Shown here piece by piece: positions 1 through 11,632 of a stretch of DNA of 64,000 bases (positions within the stretch are counted from its first letter, which is position 1; every line of letters begins with the position of its first letter). The position numbers and the translations under genes were made by a program. Where the stretch lies: the NCBI GenBank assembly GCA_034440635.1, contig JAOTON010001528.1:65001-129000 (forward strand). Direction: 5' to 3'. The notes under the pieces were generated by a model, which saw only the letters and a list, made by a program, of their open reading frames with translations, was not told where the DNA came from and did not search any database. Source of the DNA: Lepas anatifera. Lineage: Eukaryota; Arthropoda; Thecostraca; Lepadidae.

Positions 1-1287
1 TCGCCCCCTGGGCCAGCAGAAGCTCCCCTCGTCGACGTCAGGCGTTGAAGGCGACCCACCGGGACCGACAGACCTGTGAAATGCCGTAAGGTGCGATATC
101 GGTGCGTTCAGCTTGACACCAGACGATACCCTGGGCAGAATCGGCATCTTCTGTACACCCCCGATAACGGGCATGCCTATACTGCCGCAGACCGTCCCCT
201 CCGTTGTTGACTGCTGTGTTCCTTGGCTTGCATCTTATCATATTGGCTCGTGAATCTAAGATCGAACATTTCGCTTATTTCAGGCTTGTTTTTTATTGTC
301 AGCTGCATTCCAATCGGTTTCAGTTTTATGCGCTATATTGCACTGTCGGGCTAATTTTTCGCAGAATCATTTGGCTCGCGGGATCTTCACGTTTGGCCTC
401 CTCATCACTAATAGCCGGAGACCGGGTTAGACTACTTGGCAGTCCCTCTCAGCAGCGGTGCTGCTATGGTAAAATACTAGGTCCACGGTACTTTTGAAGA
501 ACTCCGTCCCTAGAACCACTCGAAACTGCCTTTTGGAGAACGCCACCTACATAAAAACAAGATTCTAAGGTAGCTTGCTGCCTGTACCACCCCCTAAAGT
601 TTTGCCTCCTCCAGCTTAACGACAATTCGAAATCAGTCACTGGCTGTATCTATGACTCTCTAAACAACAAGGATAAACGGGCCAACCACCTGTCAGCATG
701 AAGTCACTCTGGTCCTATTTTTCAGCGTCGTCTGTGTAGGTGTATTCCGTCGGGGCACAGGTGTCCGTGTAGCACTATCATGAGGCAGCAGCGTCACCAC
801 AGCCGAATATGTGTTAGAATCGTACCCACTTGTTCAATTGTGATGGAGCTCAGCAGCTGCGAAGGAGCGAAAAAACAGACGCACTCAACTTTTTAATGAT
901 GATTGGAACAAAACGGCACAAAAACAACGAGCCTCACCTACCCTCCTCTTTTTGTTTGGATTTGGATGGTATTGTATTATCGATCGTATTTGGATTTGGG
1001 TGGTAAGCAATGTAGCTTGTTTGCTGATAGGATAGTAGCCTATGCTAAGAATTGCAGCAGGGTTGTTTCTGGTGGAAGGAATCTAATTAGGCATATGTAT
1101 CCATGTCCATGGAGAAACTGCTGCTCATTTCCGATCCAAGTATAGGTAATCTGGTCCTTAAATTTGAAGCATTTCTCGTTTTAGAAATCACTGGTGTTCT
1201 ACGCGAGCATACGAAAAGACCACCAAGACCAGTCTGGAAATCGGTCGCCGCCGTGCGTTGCTCGGTTGCGTTTGAGAGCATCCCTCG
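1..1287. other. no gene seen
   Basis: Only short ORFs without recognisable protein features. No repeat or RNA gene was noticed. Confidence 0.6.
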
Positions 1288-1613
1288 AATATCTCCCCGG
1301 TACCGGTGTATATGCCCTCGTGCATGTCTGTAGGACCCCGAAATATCCCCCAGGTAGCGGTGTATCTGTGCTCGTGAACGTCTTTAGGACCCCGGAATAA
1401 CCCCCGGTACCAGTGTAGCTGCCCTCGTGCACGTCTGTAGGACCCCGGACTATCCCCCGGTACCGGTGTATCTGCTCTCGTGAACGTCTGTAGGACCCTG
1501 GAATATCCGCCAGTACCGGTGTATCTGCCCTCGTGCACGTCTGTAGGACACCGGACTATCCCCCGGTACCGGTTTATCTGCGCTCGTGCACGTCTGTAGG
1601 ACCCGACACATCG
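1288..1613. repeat. 53-bp minisatellite, about six units
   Basis: The unit contains CTCGTGCACGTCTGTAGGAC and CCCCGGTACCGGTGTATCTG. The CTCGTG motif occurs at 1,317, 1,371, 1,424, 1,477, 1,530 and 1,583, a spacing of 53 (once 54). The 53-bp period is not a multiple of three, so it is not a protein repeat. Confidence 0.9.
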
Positions 1614-1814
1614 CTCCGTGACCGGGCGGCCGGCGGCGTGACAACTGCGGAGCACGGCGGGCCCGGCCCAGCAGGCGTGGCCGGAACCGAGGGCACGCTC
1701 ATCCCGCCACCAGATGGGAGCCTCCGAGCTGTGAACTGTGGCCGCCCAGCCAGCCGCGGAGACACGAGCGTTGACCCCGCAGCGAGACTCGGGGCACCCG
1801 GAGAGGAGGGACAG

Positions 1815-1925
1815 GAGATGGACAAGGCCAAGGGGCTGGTGAATTCGGGGGACGACTGGTGGTGCGAGTGAGGGTTTAGGGGTATATTAGGCCATGAGAT
1901 GGACAAGGCCAAGGGTTGGTGAATT
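1815..1925. repeat. 30-bp direct repeat, two copies
   Basis: GAGATGGACAAGGCCAAGGG followed by CTGGTGAATT (1,815-1,845) returns, with one base missing, at 1,896-1,925. The two copies lie 81 bp apart. No further copies were seen. Confidence 0.8.
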
Positions 1926-2679
1926 TAGGAGATTAGTTTTGTAAATGAGTGGTTTGGTGGCTTTGGTGGCTTATATGCAAAATGCATTCGGTTCCCGGAG
2001 CGCTTCGGGAAAATGGGAGGGGTGAGGGGCGTTCCCTACTGTTGGCTGCCCAATACCTACTGATGGCGAGCTAGTGGTTTCAAAACAGTGGGCTATGATA
2101 CCGTTTGAGTTACTATGAGGAGGGTTGAAGTTAGACACAATGGAAAATTATGCGGAAAATCAACACGCCATGTTCACAACGAACCAATGGGGCTCAATCT
2201 GACGCGGAAATCGTCTGCGATAAATTGAGCCCTTTTGCTCTGACATTAATATGGTGTGTTTATATTCTGGACTTCTTCTGAGTTGTGCCGCCCTTCATCC
2301 GGTATACGGCAATCCTTGGCCTGATACTTAATTATTCTAAAAGGATATCAAGCCTTGCAAATATTCTGGCTCTCTCTCCTCAGTGGGGCGTGTGTTGGAC
2401 CCGTACTGGTCCGACAGCATGCCGGGCGCGCGCGATCCCGTGGTCTCCGCGGATTCACCAGGTGCCCGGCTAAGCCTGATATCACACAGTCGGCGGTAAT
2501 CTGCCGATATTCGAGGACGCCGTCCCTGTGGTTACTGCAACAGCTGCGCTGTCAGCGAGGGATACGTGACATGTATACAGATTGGGAATTATTTTGTGTC
2601 CGTAGCCCCTCCCACTAGTTGGTAGCGTCTCGGATTTTCTCCGACTGCAAACTGACGGATTTCGAGTCGAGCAACTTTG

Positions 2680-2870
2680 GGGCTTTACGACACACCGAAT
2701 GCTGAGGTCATATAGTGTCGCCAACTCTCACCCTGTTGTAAGAGCATCATGGGGATCGGGAAGACTTATGCAGAATACCTTCCCGGAGATTTGAACCCGG
2801 GTCAGCGACGTGGAAGTGGAGTGCTCTTTCCCCACACCACCCGGCACGCCCGTGGATTTCGAGTCCCAGC
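2680..2870 (-). mobile_element. tRNA-derived SINE copy (diverged)
   Basis: Read on the minus strand, a tRNA-like head contains GTGTGGGGAAAGAGCACTCC and a B-box-like CTGACCCGGGTTCAAATC. It is followed by a tail with ACAGGGTGAGAGTTGGCGAC and a TATATGACCTCAGCATTCGG segment. Both head and tail recur, in the same order, near 62,355-62,552. The copy is too diverged to show target-site duplications. Confidence 0.6.
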
Positions 2871-3089
2871 CACTCCACTGTACAGGATTGCTTCTGGTTC
2901 CGAATCCGAGGGCAAGTAGGTAAGCGAACAATGTATTGAAACCCTTTTTAGTGGGAGGGGCATCAGATTGCCTTCTACAAGAGGCGGATCGAGTAATCTG
3001 GGCATGGCTGGAGATCTCTTCTCGATCCAGGGGCGTCCTGGGTGGGTTCAGGCTGGCATAGCCATACAAGCCCTATACAAAGCCTATGG

Positions 3090-3290
3090 GAGACCCAAAA
3101 TCCAGGGGGTCCTGACCCCCCCCCCCAACCGCCCGGGATTTCCACCCATGAATCTGGGCCACGGGCGGACCTAGACCGAAGTAAAATCGTGAAAACATGG
3201 TGTTTCAGAAGAAAATCAGCTAAAAGTGAGCTCAATTTGGCTGCTTTGGGGGCATGGCCGGATTGTCCCCTGGATCCTCCTCTGACCTGG
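3090..3290. mobile_element. degraded interspersed element
   Basis: A C-run segment is followed by GGGCGGACCTAGACCGAAGT, a central AAACATGGTG / CAATTTGGCTGC block shared with 4,811-4,998, and an end reading CCCTGGATCCTCCTC. It looks like the same class of GC-ended, AT-centred repeat. Boundaries are uncertain. Confidence 0.38.
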
Positions 3291-3639
3291 AAATAATTTT
3301 TATAATCTGAAAACCAAAGTTCCGACTTCCGACACTGCTTTGAAACTGGTCAATGTTTTATTTAGCTCATGCAATAGTCGCTGCTTCCCAGCAGGCACCC
3401 ATACTCATAAGGAAGTGTGCCATGTTTTCATATTATTTGACGACCCTCAGGTCCTCATTATTCTTCCGACCGAGATTCTTGGACTGAAAGTATCCATTCA
3501 AAAGTAAAAGCTACTCTGCGTGACGCTATGGAAATCATCTCTGCTCGGCTATTGTATGGGTAAAAATAGAGGGTTTAAGCCGTGCCACATGGTTGACGTG
3601 TGTTGACCTCGTGTCGGAAGTTCCGACACTAAAACAAGC

Positions 3640-4067
3640 GTCCTCAGCTCCATTTCCCCACCCCGGACCTCATGACCCGACCTGACCTGTCAGCCACAGC
3701 AGCACTCCGGCGCCCAGGCCCAGCAGAAGTGTGCTGCTCGTTAAGGCTGTACTGAATGCCGGCAGCCGGCCGCCGCCGAGGCAGCGCGTCGGCGCTGACC
3801 CTCCCGGAGACATCAACGCGCGCTCTTAGCGGTGGGACGGCGGCACTCTGCTCCGCCGAGCAGCGGCGCTTTGCCACGAGCTTGTTCGTGATTGTGAGTG
3901 GGTGTGTCGGGATTCGTGACGAGCGGCGTGGGTGGCGAGACTGTGGTGCTTGGCGTGAGTTCTGCCTGGCAGAGGAAGAGAGAGAGAGCGGCGCAGGAAC
4001 GCAGACGGGAGGGCGTCGCGTCGCATCGATCCTCGTCGACGGCGACGGTCGACGCTCCGGTGCGTGG
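3640..4067 (+). promoter_or_regulatory. CpG-rich segment ending in a consensus donor; possible non-coding first exon or promoter
   Basis: The stretch is rich in CpG compared with its surroundings. It contains a purine run near 3,975 and ends in GTGCGTGG followed by GTGAGTACTT at 4,068. The layout resembles a 5' untranslated exon with its promoter. It lies 37 kb upstream of the first clear DAAM exon, which is conceivable for a long first intron. There is no TATA box or transcript evidence, so this is a weak inference. Confidence 0.18.
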
Positions 4068-4079
4068 GTGAGTACTTGC

Positions 4080-7000
4080 CATGTGGGAAACGAGGGTCCT
4101 TGGCGTAGCCGAAAATTCCGTGGATGTAGTCAAAAGGCAAAAGGTATGCAGACACTGCGAATATTACTATTTGCGCTTAGAATATATGCACCTTTGAAAC
4201 TAAGGTTTGGTTTCCACAAACATTTCTGAACATTGTCGTTCCTTGTTTAGCAGACGTTATCTGTAATCGGTATTCAAACCCCAATTTCGTAAAATGGCTA
4301 TTGCACAGGAATTGGCGACATTGTCTTGGGGTTTGTCTCGGTTTTCTTTTGTCTCCACCTCTGGCAGAATTTTACCTGGGTATATTTTGTGGACCCTTGT
4401 AGCGTGAGCTTATTTGATGGTGCGATCTCAAACTTAGTATTCCGAGCCCCCTTGTGCTTACCTACTAGATACCGTGAGTCCGATGTAGCTGAAGAGTACG
4501 GCTGCCTTAGCTTGTTTTGTTTTAAATTTGTTTGTACTGTCCAGATCCCGTACTAGTACGAGTATGAGCAGCATACAACCACTGTTTGCAGACCTCCAAG
4601 TTGCGTTATGAAAATGGCGAAGGAACCAATTTGGATGGTTCGATGTGGCCGCCACAAACCCTTCACCGTTGCAATAGGTAGGTTTCGACCTAAGCGTTGT
4701 GTGTTACGCTCTTCGTATGACCAGCGGGATACGGCTGATCCAGAAACGGAGTACAAAGGATATCACACTTGTTACACAAGGTCACACAAGGCTATCACCC
4801 CAATAATTGACTGATCCAGGAGAAACTTTTGGAGGAGGCCAGATCAACGTTTGGGGGGCTAAATTGAGAAAACATGGGGAAAACATAGTATTTTTTTAAA
4901 GAAAAAAAAACAGCCAAATTTGGTCCTTTTGGGGTCAGAAGATATTATGTTAGGCTTTGGTGGGGGCCACGGCCCCTTCCCCCGTTGGATCCGCCAGTGC
5001 CCCACAAGAACGCTGCTCGCTTGACGTTCCGCCATATTTGACGGTTGGCTGCCAAGTGCGCCCTTTTGCAGTAGCAGGGTCCCGTGTGCCTGATTAATAT
5101 CACGTCATGAATGACACGTGCCTGTGCACCTGCAGCTCCTCCCGGCTTAGTCATTAATTCCTCACACTAGAGCAGCCATGCCCGACATTTAGAAAACATT
5201 TTCGGTACGTGTTTATTGGAGTGCCTGTACCAGTGAAATTATACGCATGCAGCAGACTTGGTTCCCAAACGCACTATAATGTGTAGATATAACGAGAGAA
5301 AACTTGGTAATTGTGACGTGAATTCAAGGTGTGCCATGTGGAACATCGTTGTAAAAAATCAGTCTATGGCTCTGGCAGCAGCTTATAAACGGTGTTAAAT
5401 TTCCAGGTCTAAACATCCCATTTCTGTAGTAAAAGAAATGTAAGCAGAATATGAAACGGCTACTCACATGGCTCACCCAATCACAGCTTGTACCTGAGCT
5501 TTTACATCATAAACACATGAGCTCGTTTCCCAGCCCATGCGTTCCAGCGGCGTTTTTCACTGGAGAGACGGCTCTTTGTGCGTGAACGGCCGGCGGTGGC
5601 TTCCCATGCCATCAGTGAAGCCGCGGTGACTGGTCTCACACCTGACAGCGCCGGCCGGAACCCCCGCCGGCGCGCTCGCGCGGGAACTCAGAATACCGCC
5701 GCGCCAGCCCGAAATAACCGCCCCGGGTGCTTTATAACCGCCCTGCACGCAGACGACTCGCGTGGCGGCCAGAGCGCTGGCGGACTTCCTGAACGGGAGA
5801 AGCCTATTTTCCGATGTTGTAACTTCTCTGAAAGTGTGTCATCAACTCCGTGAGGTTTCGTGTCGTTTTTCTATTGATATTTGTAAGCTCATGCATACCG
5901 TGGCGTTTTTCATCGCTTAGTATCTTGGTCATCTGATTGCTCGCTGCTTGTTGTTGACCATCCACGCAGATCGATCGCGATGAATGGTCGAAGGCGGGCT
6001 GCATCGGGAGAAACATCTTTAACGACAAAGGCCGATGCACAGTCGCTTGCTATTCTCTGGCGGCATAAAGAGACTGCGGCAGGGTTTTTGCTCGTTACCC
6101 ATTCTCGAGGAGCTCATACATCAACCATGCTGACACCATCGCAAGAGATGACATCAGGCCATCTCTCGCCCGCTCTTCTGCACACGTGCGCCCTTAACGC
6201 CCACGAGGTCATCGTTAAAGGGCCTGACTCAGCCAGCCGATTAAGCCGACACCTGCTCACCATCTTCCTCCATTGATGAGTCATTAGTCAGCGGAGGCGT
6301 GTGTTGAAGCTGGTCACCTGTCGGCGCGGCTGCGGCGAGGCTGCAGCCTCTGCTATTGACCGTAGCGACGCCGGCGGACCCGTCGCCTCAGCAGCCCCTC
6401 CGCCGCGCCGCCCAGCTCGCGACTCGGCAGACGCAGATCGATACCAGCTGGTCGCAGCCGCGCCGCCCCCGCCCCCGCCCCCGCCCCGCACGGCGGAGGG
6501 GACCCCGCATGGTGTCGGACAAGAGGGAGTACATGCCGTGTCCGGACACTTCAGATTTTATACAGACTGGAACTGGAAATACCAGTGAATCGAAGAGCAT
6601 GCTTGGTGTGTCTATGCCTGTATACGCTTTAGCTGTTTTTTTCGCCGTGTTTCGCCTATTCGCCTTCGCCGATGAAGTTAGTTGAATTCGTAGGTATGCT
6701 TTGAACGTATTCAACTCGTAGTGCCACCGGAGAAGGCCACGATATAATCTTGGCTCCGTCGTAGCACGCTGTACCTCAGAGTCTTTGTGACAGTCTCTCA
6801 GCTCCGGTGTGCCTATGGCCGCTCGTCAGCGCGCGCTCTGGCCTGGACGCTGATGGGTGTTCCAGTAGCCTGGTGCTCCGTTTTTGGGCTGTCCCGTGGC
6901 ACGTGGGAGACGGGGAGACACCCGACACTAGAGCACATCATGGACTGGATTGGATTGGCCAGGAATGCAGGTAGTTTTGTATCAAGATACGGATTTGGAG

Positions 7001-7500
7001 GTAACGTTTTGTTAGGTTTCTTCGTATTTTGCGGAATGGATCCGATTCGGATTTATCGTGCTGTGCTAACGAATCGGGCTGCCACGTCGGGGAAACTCCG
7101 TTCGCGGTCAGGACCGGATCGGAATTCTCGTGATCGTGACGTCCTCTTCCCGACACCGTCAGGGAAGGGTTGCCGGTGTCGCCACAATTAGCGAAGACGG
7201 TCCGACGAGACGCCTTGCCGTGGGGGGTCGGCAAGGGTTGGGCACCGTGGGCTGCCGACCGGGCGGCGGCCCCCTCCTGCTCTGGAATCACCAGCTGGAA
7301 AACAAGACGGAACGCGCTCAGGAACTGCCCAGCGTAGTCTTTTCGAAATCCTCGGCATACTTGTCATGCAGTTATAAAGCAATGTTAAAAATTCCATCTT
7401 AGTGCTGTGTCTGTCGTTCCTGCGCCGGCCTCGCGTCGGTGGCGTCGGCAGCGACGGCTGAGCGGGCCGTGAGAGCGGCGTCACCGGTGACGTCAGCCAA
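4080..7500. other. intergenic or long-intron DNA, no gene seen
   Basis: Apart from the element at 4,811-4,998, I see only GC-rich patches near 5,560-5,750 and 6,300-6,500. The second has a CCGCCCCCGCCCC run. The short ORFs are not protein-like. Confidence 0.5.
4811..4998. mobile_element. MITE-like element fragment with GGCGGATCC-type end
   Basis: The right end TTGGATCCGCCAGT and the left end ACTGATCCAGGAG are a weak inverted pair. The interior GAGAAAACATGGGGAAAACA followed by ACAGCCAAATTTGGTCCTTT resembles GTGAAAACATGGTG and AGCTCAATTTGGCTGCTTT in 3,090-3,290, so the two may be one family. Both are degraded. Confidence 0.42.
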
Positions 7501-7524
7501 CGACGTCAATCACGGCACGTTATG

Positions 7525-7788
7525 TCGACCCAGTCGGCGCGGAGCCGCCTGATGATGCCGCCACCGCGGACCCGCCTGATGATGCCGCCGCCGCGGAGCC
7601 GCCCAGTGATGCCGGGTCCACGGAGCCGCCCAGTGATGCTGGCTCCATGGAGCCGCCTAATGATGCCGGCTCCACGTAGTCGCCTAATGATGCCGGCTCC
7701 ACGGAGCCGCTCAGTGATGCCGCCGCCACGGAGCCGCCCAGTGATGCCGGCTCCGCGGAGCCGCCCAGTGATGCCGCGCCGCGCTGCT
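7525..7788. repeat. 27-bp minisatellite, about nine to ten units
   Basis: The unit reads GGAGCCGCCCAGTGATGCCG followed by GCTCCAC, with substitutions. Because 27 is a multiple of three, several frames stay open. One reads Arg-Ser-Arg-Pro-Val-Met-Pro repeats on the plus strand, and another reads Ala-Ser-Leu-Gly-Gly-Ser repeats on the minus strand. Nothing around it supports a real gene. Confidence 0.88.
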
Positions 7789-8750
7789 GCAGCGTTCTAG
7801 CTATTTTACGGCATGCCAGGCGACGATGATTTATAACGTGCCATTTGGTGATACAGGGTCTGGTGTATTGGCTCCAATACCATTCTGGCGCTGATGGGTT
7901 TGTCAAGGACGCTGCCAGGAGGGGTCAAGGGTCGTGGCTTTTCCCGGACTTACTCAGTGAATACAGGATCTGTGGAGCTTAGGTGGAATAGCTGGCGAAA
8001 AAAACGTGTTTTTTTAGTTTGTGTTCGACAGGTTAATGCATATGGTCCAGTTGGGGAGATGACCTGTATCAGTGAACACCAGCTGTTTGCCGCAGTCTCC
8101 TTACTGTGGGGTTCGCCGGCGCTGGTCCCGACTGTGCGTCTGGAACCTGTCACTGCGTCAGAGCCTGGACAACGCTGTGTGACCGGGGCGACACAGAGCC
8201 GAGAGTGCGGCTCAGCCGCGGACAGTCGCCAGATCAGACCCGCTCTCATTTCACGACTAGAAAGCCGCGCCGCCACACGCGCCGGCCTCTCGCAGACGCG
8301 CGGTGATCGCATAGGCACAGCCTGTCGCCAGAGCTCGCAGAATCCAGCTCGATCCGTCACGCGGCCCGCGGAGAAACCTCTCCGGAGACGCCGCCCAGCC
8401 CGCCGGAGTTGCGTTGAATCGGCGGTGACCCAACGGTGGCGTAATGTCCATCAGCTGTCCGCGCAGATGTGCGTCGATTGTGCGTGCTTGAGCACGCTGC
8501 ACGCATGGCGAAAGCTTGATCATTTGAATGGAGGATTGATTGCCGGCGGCCGCCGCTAGGAGCAGTGGCTGTAATTAACAAACGGCGGTACGACCAGAGC
8601 CGTATTAGCTATCATCGTGGAACGGACAGGTGATGATGTGGTAACAGTTAGCGTCAGTCCATGCAGCTGACGCGTGGGTGCGTTAAAATCATCTGTCGGA
8701 CATCGTCTGAGCAGCGGTAACGAACCACCCGCGGGGTGTTGTTCAGGCGA

Positions 8751-8899
8751 CACTGGCGGATGGGCGGCCTGGCCCCAAAGCCCGAAATAGTATCTTTCCC
8801 CAAAACGACCGACTTTTGGCGTTTTTTTAATCCTATGCTTTTGCGATTTTTCTCGATTTCCCAAACGATGTTTTCCTAAATTTTTCCGTCCGCCAATGT
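8751..8899. mobile_element. MITE-like element with 7-bp target-site duplication
   Basis: The ends are imperfect inverted repeats: CACTGGCGGATGG on the left and CCGTCCGCCAATG on the right. The element is flanked by the exact 7-bp direct repeat CAGGCGA at 8,744-8,750 and 8,900-8,906. The interior is about 150 bp, T-rich on the right, and has no ORF. This is the pattern of a non-autonomous DNA transposon. Its terminus resembles the 'ggcggat' ends of other elements in the window. Confidence 0.65.
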
Positions 8900-9697
8900 C
8901 AGGCGATGACGTTTTCCCGGTCATTTTGCAGTTCCTTGAGACTCAGGCTAGTCCATGGTTCAGGGCTCTGATCGATCACTCACACCAACCCTGACATTGT
9001 AAACGGATACCTTTGCAATTGCCGGGCTGCGGTGCGGGTGTACGCCATTTGGCAGCCCCTGAGTGTCTGTTTGGCTGAACTGGGCCTAAATCATTCACCG
9101 CAGTGTTCAGTGCTGTATATTGAAGCAACTGAGTGACCTTGAGCCTCCGATGCTTTCGCTCGCTCGGCACAAATGAAAATACTTGCTCTCTTGCCTTCTT
9201 CATTTTGTTTTATTTCTATTAGGGTCAATCCCAACAGACAACTTGCTCAAGTACAAGGAGTACTAGATTGGGCGTTGAAGGAACATTGCCATTGGCCCAG
9301 ATCCTTCTCTGTCGAAATTCGCGTGCAAAACGCCAGCTCCGGGAAACCCTGTCCGTCGGCAGCGGCGCGCCGTTCCAGTTTTTGTCGTCCTTCGGCGCCG
9401 GCAACACGTTTAGGGAAAACTGGACTGACATGACGCGTCAGTGAAGGATGGTCGCTGTCCCGGCGTTGCTGTCGCCTGTCCTCCACTGCTGCAGTGTGCG
9501 CCGGCGGCGCTGCAGCTGCTGCAGTCGACGGCGACACGTGCCGCGTCGCACGCACGTGCTGCAGTGCTGACTGCACGGACGCCGCTGCAGCACGTGGCAG
9601 CCGTGACGGCGCGTGACGCGCTGGGCCGGGGTCGTCACGGCCGGACTGGAGGCTGAACTAGTCCAGCCGTCTCGAGAACTCGGTGTGTAGAGACTTC

Positions 9698-9754
<57 letters not shown>
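9698..9754. repeat. (AT)n microsatellite
   Basis: About 57 bases of alternating A and T with one AA interruption. The sequence AGACTTCT occurs on both sides (9,691-9,698 and 9,754-9,761). Confidence 0.97.
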
Positions 9755-9757
<3 letters not shown>

Positions 9758-9987
9758 TTCTCACATGCTAGATGAAATCTGGCTCGCGAAATGTAATTGG
9801 TTGGAACTGTTTCAGGCCAGTGGTTTGCGGTTGATTGCCCTGGAATTTTATCGTCTGTCTACCAAATGTAATTGGGAACACCCCTACCCCTCCGGTCCAG
9901 GATTAAGGTCACCCCGAACGGTTGGTTTTACCGGTTTGTGTGTAGCAGCATGAGAAACCCCAAACTGGAATTTACAAAATGGATCAA

Positions 9988-10170
9988 GCATACGCTAGGG
10001 GGGGGGGGCCAGGCCCCCACTTTTGGCCAACAATTTCCTGATCTCAGTAAATAAGAGAAAGCCGACATTCTTATATCCAGCCGCTGGGAAGGAGAGGCCC
10101 AAATGAAAGTTTTGGACTATGTTGAATTTTGTAGCACGGTTGGTTTGGCTCCCTTTTACTTATGGATCGA
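9988..10170 (+). mobile_element. MITE-like element, GCATAGGCG family (diverged)
   Basis: The left end GCATACGCTAGGGGGG resembles the family terminus. Interior blocks CCCCCACTTTTGGCCAACAA and TTTCCTGATCTCAGTAAATA match the copies at 23,480 and 63,844, as does AGAGGCCCAAATGAAAG. The right boundary is not sharp, and no duplication was seen. Confidence 0.55.
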
Positions 10171-11632
10171 AGGTTATCCTTGTGGTCCGGGGAAAAATAC
10201 TATAACCACATTTGTTTCAAGTCTAACGTGAAACAAAATATCAATATATAAATATATGCTTTGGGGTTTCTATCTTTACCTCTTCGGTGCATGCACATTA
10301 GGATGATACTTCACTTTCATCAGTCAGTAAGTTCACCATGACTTACTTACATCACAGTGCTTGTTGCTCCCCTAATCTCTCCGTATTCAGCTCTCACGGC
10401 GACTTTAAGCTCTCACTTCGCCGTCCCGTCCCCAGTTGATTAGCATGAACAGACTCTCACGTTCGACAGCACATGCATTTTTCGCTGGTGGGAATGCTGT
10501 CCCAACGGGGGAAATCGCAGCACACATTCCTCGGTGCAGAAAGCCCTCAGTCACCTGTTCCATGTCAGGTCTTACTCTGATCGTGCCGCATTCTAACCTA
10601 AAAACGCGAAAAATCAGTTGGCCATGTATGGCTTATCCGTCGTCTAGTACATCAGCAAACCGGATTTATTCAGTGCTTCCTATAATTATTCTGCAGCTGC
10701 ACGTCAGCGGCTGAGGCAGCGTTTGACAGCAGGTTGGTAAGCTGAGGCTGTAACCAGCAACAACGCTCCTCATCCGATTGACATTCCTAGCATAAATCCG
10801 TTCAGCGTTTATCGGTACTAAAACCGGCCACTGCGCCTGAAGATCAGCCAGGACCAGGTCGGAACCTTTGAGCATGCGCGAACGGAAGTCAAAACATCTC
10901 ATTAAACTGACCGTGAACCCCACAGACCCCGCTATCTTTTCGATCTCCTCAGAAGAGGGACCACCCTGAGTAGCATTCGTCACTGGCTGGTCTGCGGTGC
11001 CCTTCTGTAGCCAGGAGGGCTCACAGGTGTCCCAAGCCGGCTCTGTGGTCGACAGGAATCCGCTCACGGAAAAGCGATTAGGCCTCCGATAAGGAATAGT
11101 GCGGCACGGACATGTCGGTGGTTGTGCCCTTGGCAGAAGCTGCCGCCCACCGAGCGCGCTGAAGCAGTCAGGAAAGGAGGGGTGGCGGATAGGACCAGGC
11201 TCTTCGTACCAGACTTGGAGTTGGAGTGGTGTCACCAGTGCACCGCTGTGAGTTTTTGTGTCTTTGGGGGTGCTCAGAGCACCGAATCCGATGATCACGT
11301 CAAAATATCGTTTGCATTATTGTTATCCTGGGAGCTGCAAACTAGTTTCATATTGTTCAAGGTGGTTCTAGTAGACTAAACAAACTTTCTAGCATTTTTC
11401 TTCAAAGCTGCAACGCCCTGAAGCAACAGCAAACACTTTATACGGTCGTAGTCGAGTTTTTTTCTTATTTTGACACCGCAGTCATTTTCGAAATTCCACA
11501 CCACTATATGTCACCATAACCACTTAGCTGTCCCTCTGCTGTGAAAAATGGTGTTTAGGTATAGCCTGCTACAGTAGGTGGTTTTGAGGCACAGCTGGTT
11601 ACTGGTATAGGAATCTGAACATTATGGGACAA
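10171..11632. other. no confirmed gene; one unrecognised minus-strand ORF
   Basis: The longest frame is minus strand 10,666-11,298, 210 codons. I do not recognise its peptide, and it shows no clear domain, signal or membrane segment. An ORF of this size can arise by chance in 64 kb, so I do not annotate it as a gene. Confidence 0.4.

Noticed and set aside
7894..8559. 221-codon plus-strand ORF
   Set aside because: No recognisable domain, signal or splice context. Arg/Ala/Ser-rich composition is expected for GC-rich non-coding DNA.
10666..11298. 210-codon minus-strand ORF
   Set aside because: The peptide is not recognised and no supporting context was found. Roughly one such ORF can be expected by chance in this much sequence. 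A protein search would decide.
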